Positions 42,101-49,821 of a stretch of DNA of 64,000 nucleotides are shown here, in pieces. The stretch spans positions 443,016-507,015 of the forward strand of contig NZ_AP018223.1 in the NCBI RefSeq assembly GCF_002368035.1. The letters run 5' to 3'. The position numbers and the translations under genes are program-made. Within the stretch, counting starts at the first letter, position 1. Each line of letters begins with the position of its first letter. Below the pieces are notes generated by a model that saw only the letters and a list, made by a program, of their open reading frames with translations, ran no database searches and was not told the origin of the DNA. The stretch comes from Nostoc linckia NIES-25. GTDB taxonomy: Bacteria > Cyanobacteriota > Cyanobacteriia > Cyanobacteriales > Nostocaceae.

Positions 42101-42680
42101 AATCCTCATATCCCTTGGCTTCGAGGTACGTCAGGCTGAAAATGGTCAAGAAGGAGTAAAACTTTGGGAAACTTGGGAACCGCAACTGATTTGGATGGAT
42201 ATGCAGATGCCCGTGATGGATGGATATGAAGCTACTAAACAAATCAGAGCTACTTTAAAGGGTCAAGCTACTGTCATCATTGCTCTAACTGCTAGTGCTT
42301 TTGAAGAGGAACGATTTGTAATTTTATCAGCAGGCTGTAACGATTTTGTACGTAAGCCCTTTCGAGAAGAAGTAATCTTAAATATGATGTCTAAATATTT
42401 AGGAGTGCGCTATGTATATGCAGAAAAACCCCTTCCAAAAGACGAACTTGCTGAACATTCAGACTTGAAACTTTTATTATTAAAAGATATTTTGGCTCAG
42501 ATGCCCGCTGAATGGGTGACACAGCTACACCAAGCAGCACTGCGTACCGATGAGAAACTAATTTTTAACTTACTCGAACAAATTCCTGAAGAATCTGTTC
42601 TTTTAGCAAACACTCTGTCTGATTGGATTAATAACTTTCGTATTGATAAAGTTATTGATTTAACACAACCGAAGGAATAA
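39135..42680 (+). CDS. PAS-GAF hybrid histidine kinase with receiver
   Basis: A 1,181-residue soluble hybrid kinase with four PAS domains (about 15-135, 150-270, 275-395, 400-520), a GAF domain (about 530-685), and a DHp box MSHELRTPLNSI with H714. The ATPase has a DTGPGI D-box and GTGLGLS G-box, and the receiver domain carries phospho-acceptor D1022 (IWMDMQMPVMDG). A tail of about 90 residues follows. The start ATG 39135 has AGGAG eight bases before it. PAS 3 and 4 are similar to each other, a recent internal duplication. The kinase-receiver-tail part closely matches that of 54248-56707. Confidence 0.93.
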   Translation: MSINLTDLVNQLRSTLGKIEAALGAIGDAIVWTGRDGKIQWCNSAFDKLVNQPHILVLNAKLSDLLFLSLGGEAVAPEFYPNVRVLEGSYEIAQEYECHNGRHPSSILEISGNCVELPGGDKSSVLVIRDITQAKHSEAERFLAVQKQAETLSLLQATLESTADGIIVVNEDLNISVFNQKFLQMWSMPESLLQFGKSSERFKFMSEQTQDPEAFIAKTKKLLYEQPEQAAFDLLEMKDGRIFERYSQPQWQDDKIIGRVWSFRDITERKQAEAALLKSEQKFRRLFENSQFGILRSRLEDGLVLDANQRFAELLGYSCVADVIGKFTTDFYTNSSDRQHLLTQLRQKGSLNNFELKFHCCNGEVRWGLFSLRWNLEDSCLEAVVADITDRKQAEEALRRSEQKYRNIFDNFQVGIARIRLGDGMFLEANQRQAQILGYDSPGDLIGKKLTTDFYANPEDRQKLLTELEQHGELRNFEVQIRRRDRSLAWGLLSLRRNVEDGCIDAVIADISDSKQAEAALEHRAREDNLLASISRQFIDQNADTAINFTLKAIAEFMGAECSCIFEYYEEQQQFHIAHEWRNPTSTLLLTNASASEPLPWFYNQILNGNPIQGLQASRNADISPEAILEADLIKSVVAVPMIYSGKVVGLLELDAINKSKTWSQEEINLLRRVSELIAIGRSRYKAEEALRIAKEAAETANRAKSEFLANMSHELRTPLNSILGFTQLMSRDSSINASQLENLEIISRSGEHLLTSINDVLSMSKIEAGLTTLNKNSFDLYALLDSLEEMFQLKAESKGLQLIFERRPEVPQYVHTDESKLRQVLINLIGNAVKFTQEGGVNLRVRIKEESKLQPQENTQVIKNSHSSFCWLHFEVEDTGPGIAPAEIEKLFKPFVQTEAGWKSQQGTGLGLSISQQFVHLMGGNINVSSSLGQGTIFSFDLQISLAEEAETPIRQLKQRVIGLEANQPTYRILVVEDKWENRQLLAKILISLGFEVRQAENGQEGVKLWETWEPQLIWMDMQMPVMDGYEATKQIRATLKGQATVIIALTASAFEEERFVILSAGCNDFVRKPFREEVILNMMSKYLGVRYVYAEKPLPKDELAEHSDLKLLLLKDILAQMPAEWVTQLHQAALRTDEKLIFNLLEQIPEESVLLANTLSDWINNFRIDKVIDLTQPKE

Positions 42681-42968
42681 TATAGTTTCACTTTAATATT
42701 GATAAGCTAATCATCATTTAAATTGCATTCATTTTCATGCTTATAACCCTCTCCCTTGCTCCCTGCCCCCCTGCGGTCTCAATGTGCAAATTACAGCGCT
42801 TTTCATTTGGATGGAATACATGCTTGAATACTAAATTCTCGTAAGGGCACAACAATGCTAAAGCCCCTACTGTGGTCTATTCAAATGCAAATTGCTGTAA
42901 ATGCTTAACAGCTTACAAATGGTAGGCAGGGGAAGCAGTGGAAGTAAATTGATCGAGAATTTAGTAAG

Positions 42969-43149
42969 ACTTACGCATTGACAATAAATACCAAATATGA
43001 GTAATTAAAAAACCGCATTTGTCGTAGGGGCACAGCACTGCTGTGCCCTTACACCGAGGGTCTATTTACGACCGAATAATCATTAATAAAAGCCTGAAAC
43101 GACCTATGCATGTAAATTCACACCATGATTAATTTGTACAGTGCGTAAG
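42969..43149. mobile_element. ACTTACGCAYTG-ended element
   Basis: The left end GACTTACGCATTGACAA and right end TTGTACAGTGCGTAAGT are inverted copies with a few mismatches. The interior holds the GTAGGGGCACAGCACTG palindrome. It is probably a non-coding derivative of an insertion sequence. The stretch 42681-42968 before it has no gene. Confidence 0.6.
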
Positions 43150-43396
43150 TGCTATTTAGTTTCGATGAATCTTGTAGCAAATGGCGTAGCTTTAGAAATT
43201 TCCCCCAATTTATCGCTACCGCTTACACATAAGTCTTTTAGATCTGTTGTGTAATATCGTGTTCGGTAAAAGACTTATTATTAAGACCGCAGGGGGTAAG
43301 GGGAAAGAGGGTTTTCCGATTTCTGCATAGATTACCCCAATTATAACTAATCAACCGAACTTGATGTAAGACACAGAAGGTTAATTTTTACTCTTC

Positions 43397-43585
43397 GATG
43401 CAACAAAGGTGCAAGGCGATGCAACAAAGTTGCAAGACGATGCAACAAAGTTGCAAGACGATGCAACAAAGGTGCAAGCCGATGCAACAAAGGTGCAAGG
43501 CAATGCAACAAAGGTGCAAGCCAATGCAACAAAGGTGCAAGCCAATGCAACAAAGGTGCAAGACGATGCAACAAAGGTGTAATAT
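43397..43585. repeat. nine tandem copies of a 21-bp unit
   Basis: Unit RATGCAACAAAGGTGCAAGNC is repeated about nine times with only G/T, A/G or C variation. Because 21 is divisible by three, several frames stay open on both strands, giving heptapeptide repeats such as MQQRCKA. There is no ribosome-binding site or flanking gene, so I treat it as a minisatellite. It ends in GTGTAATATCATGTTCGGG; a near copy (GTGTAATATCGTGTTCGG) lies before the array at 43250. Confidence 0.85.
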
Positions 43586-43622
43586 CATGTTCGGGTAATT
43601 AGTTATGATTTCGGTAATCATT

Positions 43623-43700
43623 AAACCCCACCCCGCCAAAGCGGTGCTTTGTCTCCCCTCCCCGCTTGCGGGGAGGGGATTAAGGGGTGGGGTTCTTCGG
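43623..43700. repeat. AACCCCACCCCGCC hairpin repeat
   Basis: Outer arms ACCCCACCCCG and GGGGTGGGGTT enclose an inner CCCTCCCCGCTTGCGGGGAGGGG hairpin. It is followed at 43755-43850 by GTTTCGACTACGCTCAAC-type repeats. These fill the gap before the AraC gene. Confidence 0.7.
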
Positions 43701-43990
43701 GTTTAGTAAGTAATTAACCGCACATGATAAGTAAGTGGACACAATTATTTAGAAGACGCATTTCGACTGCGCTCAATGCTCGACCTTTGAGAAAAGGAGG
43801 GTTGAGTTTCGACTACGCTCAACTTCCGCGAAGTCGAAATCCGGTAATCTCAAGTTAGGTTTAATTTAGTCCTTCTACTTATAAATCAAGAGACTTGTGT
43901 GTACACCGTAACCAATTTATCGGGGGCTAGGGGAATCGAGGTTTCAAGCTTCAGTGGGTAAGTGCTAAAGATTAGGGTTTCTTGAGAAGA

Positions 43991-44941
43991 TTATATAGAA
44001 CTATCAGTCTCCCTAGCAGCTTCTCGCACCCGCTCCACATCGCGCATCGGTGGTGCGCCAAACAACCGCTTGTACTCCCGGTTGAAGTGCGAGGCATCGT
44101 CATAACCCACACGGTAGGCAGCACTGGTAGCGTCAAGGTTTTCCCCCAGCATCAGACGGCGAGCTTCCTGGAGCCGCAGTTGCTTCTGGAACTGTAAGGG
44201 ACTCATTGCAGTGACAGACTTGAAGTGATGGTGGAAGCCTGAGACACTCATTCCAAGATCTTGGGCAATGGTTTCAATACGAAGCGGCTCCTTAAAATCT
44301 TTATGAAGTCGTGCGACGGCTCTGGCGATGTGGTGGGTGCTGCCACCCAGAACTACAATATGACGGAGCCGACTACCTTGTTCTCCCATTAGAAGTCGGT
44401 AAATGATTTCCCGTGTCACCAGAGGCATCAGAACCTGAGCTTCTGCGGGGGCGTCCACGAGCCTAACGAGCCGTACTACGGCATCCAACAGAGGCGCATC
44501 CAATGGACTTACGTCTATCGCTTTTACATTGCCACGACTTTGTGGTGAGGGATAGCCCGCCTCGACCATCACTGAACCGACAAGGGTAGGGTCGAGATCG
44601 AGGCGAAGACTAAGGTAAGGTTGCTCTTTGGATGCTTCAAGAATTTGGCTGACAATCGGCAGTTCGATTGTAGCAAGGAGATAATGCATCGGGTCGTACT
44701 GATAGCGATCGCTGCCCAGAAGAACTTCTTTGCTGCCTTGGGCAATTATGCAAAACGCAGGGACAGAGACACTATGAACGCATTCCCAAGGCGAGGAGGA
44801 GCGATTGAGGTGTAAACCTTTGAGTGGCTCAATCGTCCCATCCTTACGGATAGCCTGTGAGATGCGCTCAGTCAGTTCGTCTCTGTTGGCTTGCACTCTG
44901 GAAGCCTCGCGCTTTCCCTGCGGGTCGTTCATTAAATCCAT
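43991..44941 (-). CDS. AraC-family transcriptional regulator
   Basis: About 316 residues: an AraC_N-type cupin-like sensor domain (LNRSSSPWECVHSVSVPAFC, later VLLGSDRYQYDP) and two C-terminal helix-turn-helix motifs (IETIAQDLGMSVSGFHHHFK and ATSAAYRVGYDDASHFNREY). The frame is open to 45142, but family starts and composition favour ATG 44941 (MDLMNDPQ). It is divergent from an alcohol dehydrogenase and aldo-keto reductase pair and likely controls them. GC content and codon use are visibly higher than in neighbours, suggesting transfer of the three-gene cassette. Confidence 0.9.
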   Translation of the reverse strand: MDLMNDPQGKREASRVQANRDELTERISQAIRKDGTIEPLKGLHLNRSSSPWECVHSVSVPAFCIIAQGSKEVLLGSDRYQYDPMHYLLATIELPIVSQILEASKEQPYLSLRLDLDPTLVGSVMVEAGYPSPQSRGNVKAIDVSPLDAPLLDAVVRLVRLVDAPAEAQVLMPLVTREIIYRLLMGEQGSRLRHIVVLGGSTHHIARAVARLHKDFKEPLRIETIAQDLGMSVSGFHHHFKSVTAMSPLQFQKQLRLQEARRLMLGENLDATSAAYRVGYDDASHFNREYKRLFGAPPMRDVERVREAARETDSSI

Positions 44942-45214
44942 ATCGGACTTTTCTAAGTTTGCAGGATTGTACAACAATCTTAGACGATCGTTATATTGCT
45001 TGCTCTTGAAAATCCCTAGAATAAAGCTAAAGCAATGAAACATGGTTCCGGCTTCTTGTAAGGATTCTGGATTTTTATGTAAGAGAAAACTCAGTTTTGA
45101 TTGGGCTAGAGACTCGCCTACTGGCAACCAAAATGTCATCAAGGCTAACCTTGCTTCTTAAAAAATCCATCCCTACAGATAGAGCAGGCATAAGTGCTCA
45201 ATCTCTAGGATTGG

Positions 45215-45437
45215 GCTAGCGGTCTGCCAACCCAAAAATGCGCTTGTGAGGGCTGGGGAAAGGGGAAGGTGGGATCTCCTCTGGCGATAAGGGGTAAGGG
45301 ATTTAAAACCTTTCCCCTTTCCCCTTTCCCCTTTACCCTTTACCCTTTCCCCTTTCCCCTTTCCCCTTTACCCTTTACCCTTTCCCCTTTACCCTTTACC
45401 CTTTCCCCTTTACCCCGCCACACGAAAGCAAACTACT
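45215..45437. repeat. ACTAGTGGTCTGCC-type element with expanded pyrimidine tract
   Basis: The head (CTAGCGGTCTGCCAACCCA, GCGCTTGTGAGGGCTGGGG) and tail (CACGAAAGCAAACTACTA) match 19807-19928. The centre is a run of about 115 bases of CCCTTTCCCCTTTA units, far longer than in the other copy. Reading frames through it are low-complexity artefacts. It lies in the 600-bp divergent promoter region of the AraC/dehydrogenase cassette. Confidence 0.75.
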
Positions 45438-45538
45438 ACCTACCTAAATGGCATCAAGTGAAGGAATTAAGCGAATCGACAACTTGATGGCAAAGTCGTC
45501 AGTACCAGATCTAGGCAGTAATGTAAGGAGAACAAACT

Positions 45539-46597
45539 ATGTACAAAACGAAAGCTTATTCCGCAGCCAGTGTAACATCACCACTAGCCTCCGACACCAT
45601 CGCCCGGCGCGATCCAACCGAACATGACGTTCAGATCGAAATCCTCTTCTGTGGCGTCTGCCACTCCGATCTCCATTCAGTGCGTAACGAGTGGAGCAAC
45701 TTCTTGTCCACTGTTTACCCGATTGTCCCCGGTCATGAGATCGTGGGCCGCGTCACCAAAGTCGGCTCGGCAGTTACCAAATATAAGCCCGGCGATCTCG
45801 CAGGGGTCGGCTGTATGGTTGATTCGGATGGAACCTGCCCCCAGTGTAAAGCTGGTTTTGAGCAGTTCTGCCCTTCCATGACACTTACCTACAACTCCCC
45901 GGACAAGCACCTTGGAGGCGTCACCTATGGCGGCTACTCCGATAGCATTGTCGTTGATGAACGCTTCGTTCTGCGCGTTCCCTCTAACCTCGATCTTGCT
46001 GGGGTTGCGCCGCTCCTTTGTGCTGGAATCACAACATACTCACCCATACGCCACTGGGGTGTCACTAAGGGTAAGAAAGTTGGTGTGGTTGGTCTCGGCG
46101 GGCTGGGACACATGGGCGTGAAGTTTGCCCATGCCTTCGGAGCCTACACCGTTGTCTTCACCACTTCACCCGATAAGAAAGAAGACGCGCTCCGCCTGGG
46201 TGCTGATGAAGTGGTCGTCTCCCGTAATGCTGACGAGATGCAGAAACACGCTGGCAGCTTCGACTTCATCCTCGACACCGTATCCGCCGCTCACGACATG
46301 AATGCTTATCTTAACCTGCTCGGACGCGACGGCAACATCACCCTTGTTGGCGCACCTGCAAAGCCGCTGGACATCTCAGCATTCAGCCTGATCATGGCCC
46401 GCCGCAGTCTCTCCGGCTCTAACATCGGCGGTATCGCTGAAACCCAGGAGATGCTAGACTTTTGCGGCGAACACAACATCACCGCCGATGTCGAAGTTAT
46501 TCCCATCCAGAAGATCAACGAAGCCTACGATCGCCTGCTCAAGTCCGATGTCAAGTACCGCTTCACCATCGATATGGCATCCCTGAAATCTGAATAA
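45539..46597 (+). CDS. zinc-dependent NADP alcohol dehydrogenase (YahK/CAD-like)
   Basis: A 352-residue medium-chain alcohol dehydrogenase that reduces aldehydes. Catalytic zinc site CGVCHSDLH with later GHE. The structural-zinc lobe CPQCKAGFEQFC shows three of the usual four cysteines; the position of the first reads GTCPQC. Rossmann motif GVVGLGGLGHMG. It strongly resembles E. coli YahK (LLCAGITTYSPIRHWG). GGAG precedes the ATG. It shares an operon with the next gene (27-bp gap) and lies opposite the AraC gene. GC-rich codon use unlike the host indicates acquisition from another phylum. Confidence 0.92.
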   Translation: MYKTKAYSAASVTSPLASDTIARRDPTEHDVQIEILFCGVCHSDLHSVRNEWSNFLSTVYPIVPGHEIVGRVTKVGSAVTKYKPGDLAGVGCMVDSDGTCPQCKAGFEQFCPSMTLTYNSPDKHLGGVTYGGYSDSIVVDERFVLRVPSNLDLAGVAPLLCAGITTYSPIRHWGVTKGKKVGVVGLGGLGHMGVKFAHAFGAYTVVFTTSPDKKEDALRLGADEVVVSRNADEMQKHAGSFDFILDTVSAAHDMNAYLNLLGRDGNITLVGAPAKPLDISAFSLIMARRSLSGSNIGGIAETQEMLDFCGEHNITADVEVIPIQKINEAYDRLLKSDVKYRFTIDMASLKSE

Positions 46598-46624
46598 GTG
46601 CGATCGCATCTCGAAGGAGTAATC

Positions 46625-47632
46625 ATGCAAAAGCGCAAACTTGGAAACAGTAACTTAGAAGTCTCGGCCATCGGCCTTGGCTGCATGGGAATGAGTTTTT
46701 CTTATGGGCCGCCCAAAGACACCCAGGAAATGACCGCTCTTCTGGGGGCTGCTGTCGATCGCGGCGTTACATTCTTTGACACCGCTGAGGTCTACGGCCC
46801 GTTCTTGAACGAAGAGCTTGTAGGTGAAGCCCTCGCTCCCTTCCGCAACCAAGTGGTCATCGCCACCAAATTTGGGTTTGACATCAGTCCGAATTCCGAT
46901 CCCCGTGGAATGAAGGGTTCGCCAGGACTGAATAGCCGACCGGAGCATATCAAGGAAGCCGTGGAGGATTCGCTCAAGCGGCTCAAGGTCGAGGCGATCG
47001 ACCTGCTTTATCAGCACCGGGTTGACCCGAACGTGCCTATCGAAGACGTAGCAGGAGCGGTGAAGGAACTGATTCAGGCAGGTAAGGTTAAGCACTTCGG
47101 TCTTTCTGAAGCAGGAGTGCAAACGATTCGCCGCGCACACGCGGTTCAGCCTGTGACTGCTCTCCAAAGCGAATACTCGCTGTGGTGGAGAAAGCCTGAA
47201 GAGGAAGTGATACCCACCCTTGAGGAACTTGGAATCGGCTTTGTTCCCTACAGCCCTCTGGGTAAGGGCTTTCTCACGGGCAAGATAGACGAAAGCACGA
47301 CCTTTGACAGCTCCGACTTTCGCAGCACCCTGCCTCGCTTCGCGCCGGAGGCTCTCAAGGCGAATCAGGCCTTGATTAATCTGCTCGGCACCATTGCCCA
47401 ACGAAAGCAGGCGACACCGGCTCAGATTGCGATCGCCTGGCTGCTAGCCCAGAAGCCCTGGATTGTGCCCATTCCGGGTACCACGAAGCTGCATCGCTTG
47501 CACGAAAACATCGGGGCAGTTTCAGTGGAACTCACGCCCGACGATTTGCATGATATCGATGATGCCGCCTCCAAAATCGCGGTGCAAGGAGCTCGCTATC
47601 CCGAAAAGCTGGAGCAAATGACCGGTCGCTGA
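46625..47632 (+). CDS. aldo/keto reductase
   Basis: A 335-residue NADPH-dependent TIM-barrel reductase. The catalytic tetrad is visible: D near FFDTAEVYG, Y in the same motif, K in VIATKFGF and H in LLYQHRVDPN. The C-terminal cofactor-binding IPGTTKLHRLHENIGA is typical of the YajO/AKR13-like group. I start at ATG 46625, which has AAGGAG five bases upstream. It follows the alcohol dehydrogenase with a short gap and the same GC-rich codon use, so the pair probably detoxifies or reduces aldehydes under the AraC regulator. Confidence 0.93.
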   Translation: MQKRKLGNSNLEVSAIGLGCMGMSFSYGPPKDTQEMTALLGAAVDRGVTFFDTAEVYGPFLNEELVGEALAPFRNQVVIATKFGFDISPNSDPRGMKGSPGLNSRPEHIKEAVEDSLKRLKVEAIDLLYQHRVDPNVPIEDVAGAVKELIQAGKVKHFGLSEAGVQTIRRAHAVQPVTALQSEYSLWWRKPEEEVIPTLEELGIGFVPYSPLGKGFLTGKIDESTTFDSSDFRSTLPRFAPEALKANQALINLLGTIAQRKQATPAQIAIAWLLAQKPWIVPIPGTTKLHRLHENIGAVSVELTPDDLHDIDDAASKIAVQGARYPEKLEQMTGR

Positions 47633-47645
47633 GCCTCGATTACAG

Positions 47646-47775
47646 TAGACTTCTTGCAGAAGTCGGGAAAACGGGGAAGGGGAAAGGGGAAAGGGAAAGG
47701 GAAAAGGGGAAGGGGAAAGGGGAAAGGGAAAGGGAAAAGGGAAAAGGGGAAAGGGGAAGGGGGAAGGGGAAAGGT
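47646..47775. repeat. TAGACTTCTTGCA half element followed by purine tract
   Basis: Begins TAGACTTCTTGCAGAAGTCG, the left end of the MITE at 56855-56967, then runs for about 100 bases as GGGGAAAGGGGAAAGG units with no C or T. The matching right end is absent. With 48158-48243 it forms a long inverted purine/pyrimidine pair around the next gene. Confidence 0.75.
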
Positions 47776-47779
47776 TTTA

Positions 47780-48157
47780 TTATTTTAATGACTGATTTAT
47801 GGATTGAATTTGATTAGATAGCATACGGCTCAACTCCATAGCCTGATTAGAAAGTTGTGTATAAGTTGGTTGGTCTAAATAGCCCACTTCTAACGCTACT
47901 CTTAAAAGACTGCGAACTTCACCGGCAGACCCTTTAGCAATATTTAGAAAGTTTAAGTATTCTTTGCGAGAATATCGTTCAAATCCTTCTGCAATATTGG
48001 TAGGTATTGATACCGATGCACGTCTTAACTGATCTCTTAAACCAAAGTCTTTACTCAGTTCACCTTCCTTAGTCCTTAAATATATTTGCTTAACTAAGTC
48101 AATACCTTTTTGCCATACTTTTAAATCCTCAAAAGTTTCAATTTTTTTTCTTTCCAT
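47780..48157 (-). CDS. four-helix-bundle (S23/IVP-like) protein
   Basis: A 125-residue protein of the 23S-rRNA-intervening-sequence / four-helix-bundle family: FEDLKVWQKGIDLVKQIY, then LRDQLRRASVSIPTNIAEG and a final helix pair. Family members include Avd, which helps diversity-generating reverse transcriptases, but no reverse transcriptase is nearby. The function of stand-alone copies is unknown. The gene is bracketed by inverted purine-rich tracts, and the tract on its 5' side supplies its GGAAAGGA ribosome-binding site. Confidence 0.9.
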   Translation of the reverse strand: MERKKIETFEDLKVWQKGIDLVKQIYLRTKEGELSKDFGLRDQLRRASVSIPTNIAEGFERYSRKEYLNFLNIAKGSAGEVRSLLRVALEVGYLDQPTYTQLSNQAMELSRMLSNQIQSINQSLK

Positions 48158-48243
48158 TCTTTTCCTTTCCCCTTTCTTCTTTCCCCTTTCCCCTTTTCCC
48201 TTTCCCCCTTCCCCTTTCCCCTTTCCCCTTTCCCCTTCCCCCT
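48158..48243. repeat. pyrimidine tract flanking the four-helix-bundle gene
   Basis: About 85 bases of CCTTTCCCC units on the plus strand (purine on the coding strand), inverted relative to 47672-47775. The tract runs from the start codon of the bundle gene to the stop codon of the next one. Confidence 0.8.
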
Positions 48244-49817
48244 TATGGTTGATGTATTAATTGCTTTGATGTTACCGAACAGTGCTTTTTATACTCGAAA
48301 GTCACCATTCCCAATCCTAAAACAACTATCAATGCCCACCCGAATGCGCCGATAAAAAATAATCTTTGAAATTTAGCTGCTTTTTGCTCTTGAGCTAGTC
48401 TAGCTCTAACTTCTTTAGTTCGTTCTGCTATCAGCTGCGCCTCAACTTCTCGCCGATCGCATTCTTGGCTAGCTGTTAAAAACTGATAATCCAAATCCCT
48501 CAAGCTTTTGCCTTGCGACCAAGCTAGAGCTTCAAGTAAGGCTGTCCCGCGTAAGAGTCGTGAAGTGTCACAGCTTTGGGAGGCTACCCAAGCGTTAAAT
48601 GCTTGGGAGTAAGGACGCAATTTTGCTAATTGTTTTTCTACCCAAGTTTGGTTAAAAACCTCTTTATAAATACGGTTTTTGACTATTAATTGCCCTTGCT
48701 GCTTGATAACCAACCCCGACAACAGCAGTTCTATTTGCTCTTCTCCATCATCACAAGCTATCTCAATTCCCTGTAAAATTTGCTGATATAGTACCAGTAA
48801 ACCTCCAGCACGCTGCTCATTTCGCAGCAGGCGATCGCGGATTGTTTTTAAATGCTCTGGTTCATCATTTTCTTCCCAGTTATCGATAATATGCGTTCGT
48901 ACTAGCTTTTCTAAAATTAACGATGGAAATTGGTAATAAAAATCAATCAAATGATGGTTAATAATCGGTAGATGATTATCTAATTTAAAACGCTCGTCAG
49001 TTTCCTTAATCCTATGCTCTTGAATATCTTTGCTGCCACGATTTCTTTCTTTAATTGCTATTTCACACAGCTTTTGGGTGAGAAATGGTTGCCCATTTGT
49101 CCAACTCAGAATATCTTTCATAACTGCCATCGGATTAGCTACTCTCCCTTCTAATCCTTCAGCTAGCGGTTGTACTTCTGATAAATTAAAGCCTTGCAAA
49201 TCAATAGATTTTCCAATATTAAACGGAGTAGAATTAGAATCAGAAATTAAGCCTGAAGGCGTTGTTACTCCAAATAATGCCCAAGTTAAACGATTATATT
49301 CTGGATTTTCTGCCCGTTGATTGTAACAAGCCCTAATTAAAGTAAAAAAATCTCCAACTGGGAAATTTAAACTCAGAATACTATCAACTTCATCAACAAA
49401 AATAAAAATTTTTTCAGATGACAGATGAACTAATAAAATATCTTCAATAAACAAGCTCAATCGCTGTAGTGCAGGTAAATCTTCTCGCTCATTCCACCAA
49501 GCTTTTAAATTTACTTTGTCCCAGAGATTAAAGCCTCTTAATAAGTCAACAACTATGCCCTTGTACCATTGGGAAGAGGTAATATTACCGCTACCGATGC
49601 GAGTCATATCGATAGAGGCACAACTATAGCCAGCTTGTTCTAATCTATACCGAGTTCGCAAACGTAAACTAGACTTGCCCATCTGTCGGGAGCTAAATAC
49701 ATAACAAAACTCACCTTGAAGCAAAGCATCGTAAAGTTCAACGTCAGCCTGACGCTCTACATAGGTAGGTGCATCTACTTTGAGACTACCGCCGATTTGA
49801 TATTCGTACTTGCTCAT
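48243..49817 (-). CDS. AAA-like (STAND-type) ATPase with C-terminal membrane helix
   Basis: A 524-residue AAA-like domain protein (AAA_35 type). It opens YEYQIGGSLKVDAPTYVERQ, has P-loop RQMGKSS (44-50), Walker-B-like IFIFVDEVDSIL, and a winged-helix-like region. A coiled segment (about 455-485) and a transmembrane helix (about 487-508) follow. In cyanobacteria this ATPase is usually fused to WD40 or other effector parts; here the effector is missing and a membrane anchor follows. It lies four bases after a second ATPase with an HTH domain, so the two form an operon and may act together. A role in stress or defence signalling is inference. Confidence 0.87.
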   Translation of the reverse strand: MSKYEYQIGGSLKVDAPTYVERQADVELYDALLQGEFCYVFSSRQMGKSSLRLRTRYRLEQAGYSCASIDMTRIGSGNITSSQWYKGIVVDLLRGFNLWDKVNLKAWWNEREDLPALQRLSLFIEDILLVHLSSEKIFIFVDEVDSILSLNFPVGDFFTLIRACYNQRAENPEYNRLTWALFGVTTPSGLISDSNSTPFNIGKSIDLQGFNLSEVQPLAEGLEGRVANPMAVMKDILSWTNGQPFLTQKLCEIAIKERNRGSKDIQEHRIKETDERFKLDNHLPIINHHLIDFYYQFPSLILEKLVRTHIIDNWEENDEPEHLKTIRDRLLRNEQRAGGLLVLYQQILQGIEIACDDGEEQIELLLSGLVIKQQGQLIVKNRIYKEVFNQTWVEKQLAKLRPYSQAFNAWVASQSCDTSRLLRGTALLEALAWSQGKSLRDLDYQFLTASQECDRREVEAQLIAERTKEVRARLAQEQKAAKFQRLFFIGAFGWALIVVLGLGMVTFEYKKHCSVTSKQLIHQP

Positions 49818-49821
49818 ACTT

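Noticed and set aside
43128..43149. TTTGTACAG near 43135 as possible second end of the V-K transposon
   Set aside because: No phased ACAAATTAATGTC-type repeats adjoin it and no GATGT follows; it fits better as the end of the ACTTACGCA element.
43347..43639. Leucine- or cysteine-rich frames antisense to the 21-bp repeat
   Set aside because: Artefacts of a repeat unit divisible by three; no start signals or family similarity.
45269..45487. 72-codon Pro/Phe/Leu-rich frame
   Set aside because: Translation of the CCCTTTCCCC tract; low complexity.
46655..47401. 248-codon antisense frame inside the aldo/keto reductase gene
   Set aside because: High GC at third positions keeps the antisense strand open; the plus-strand gene has full family motifs.
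47780..48157. Avd-like protein as evidence of a diversity-generating retroelement
   Set aside because: No reverse transcriptase, template repeat or variable repeat is recognisable in the window.
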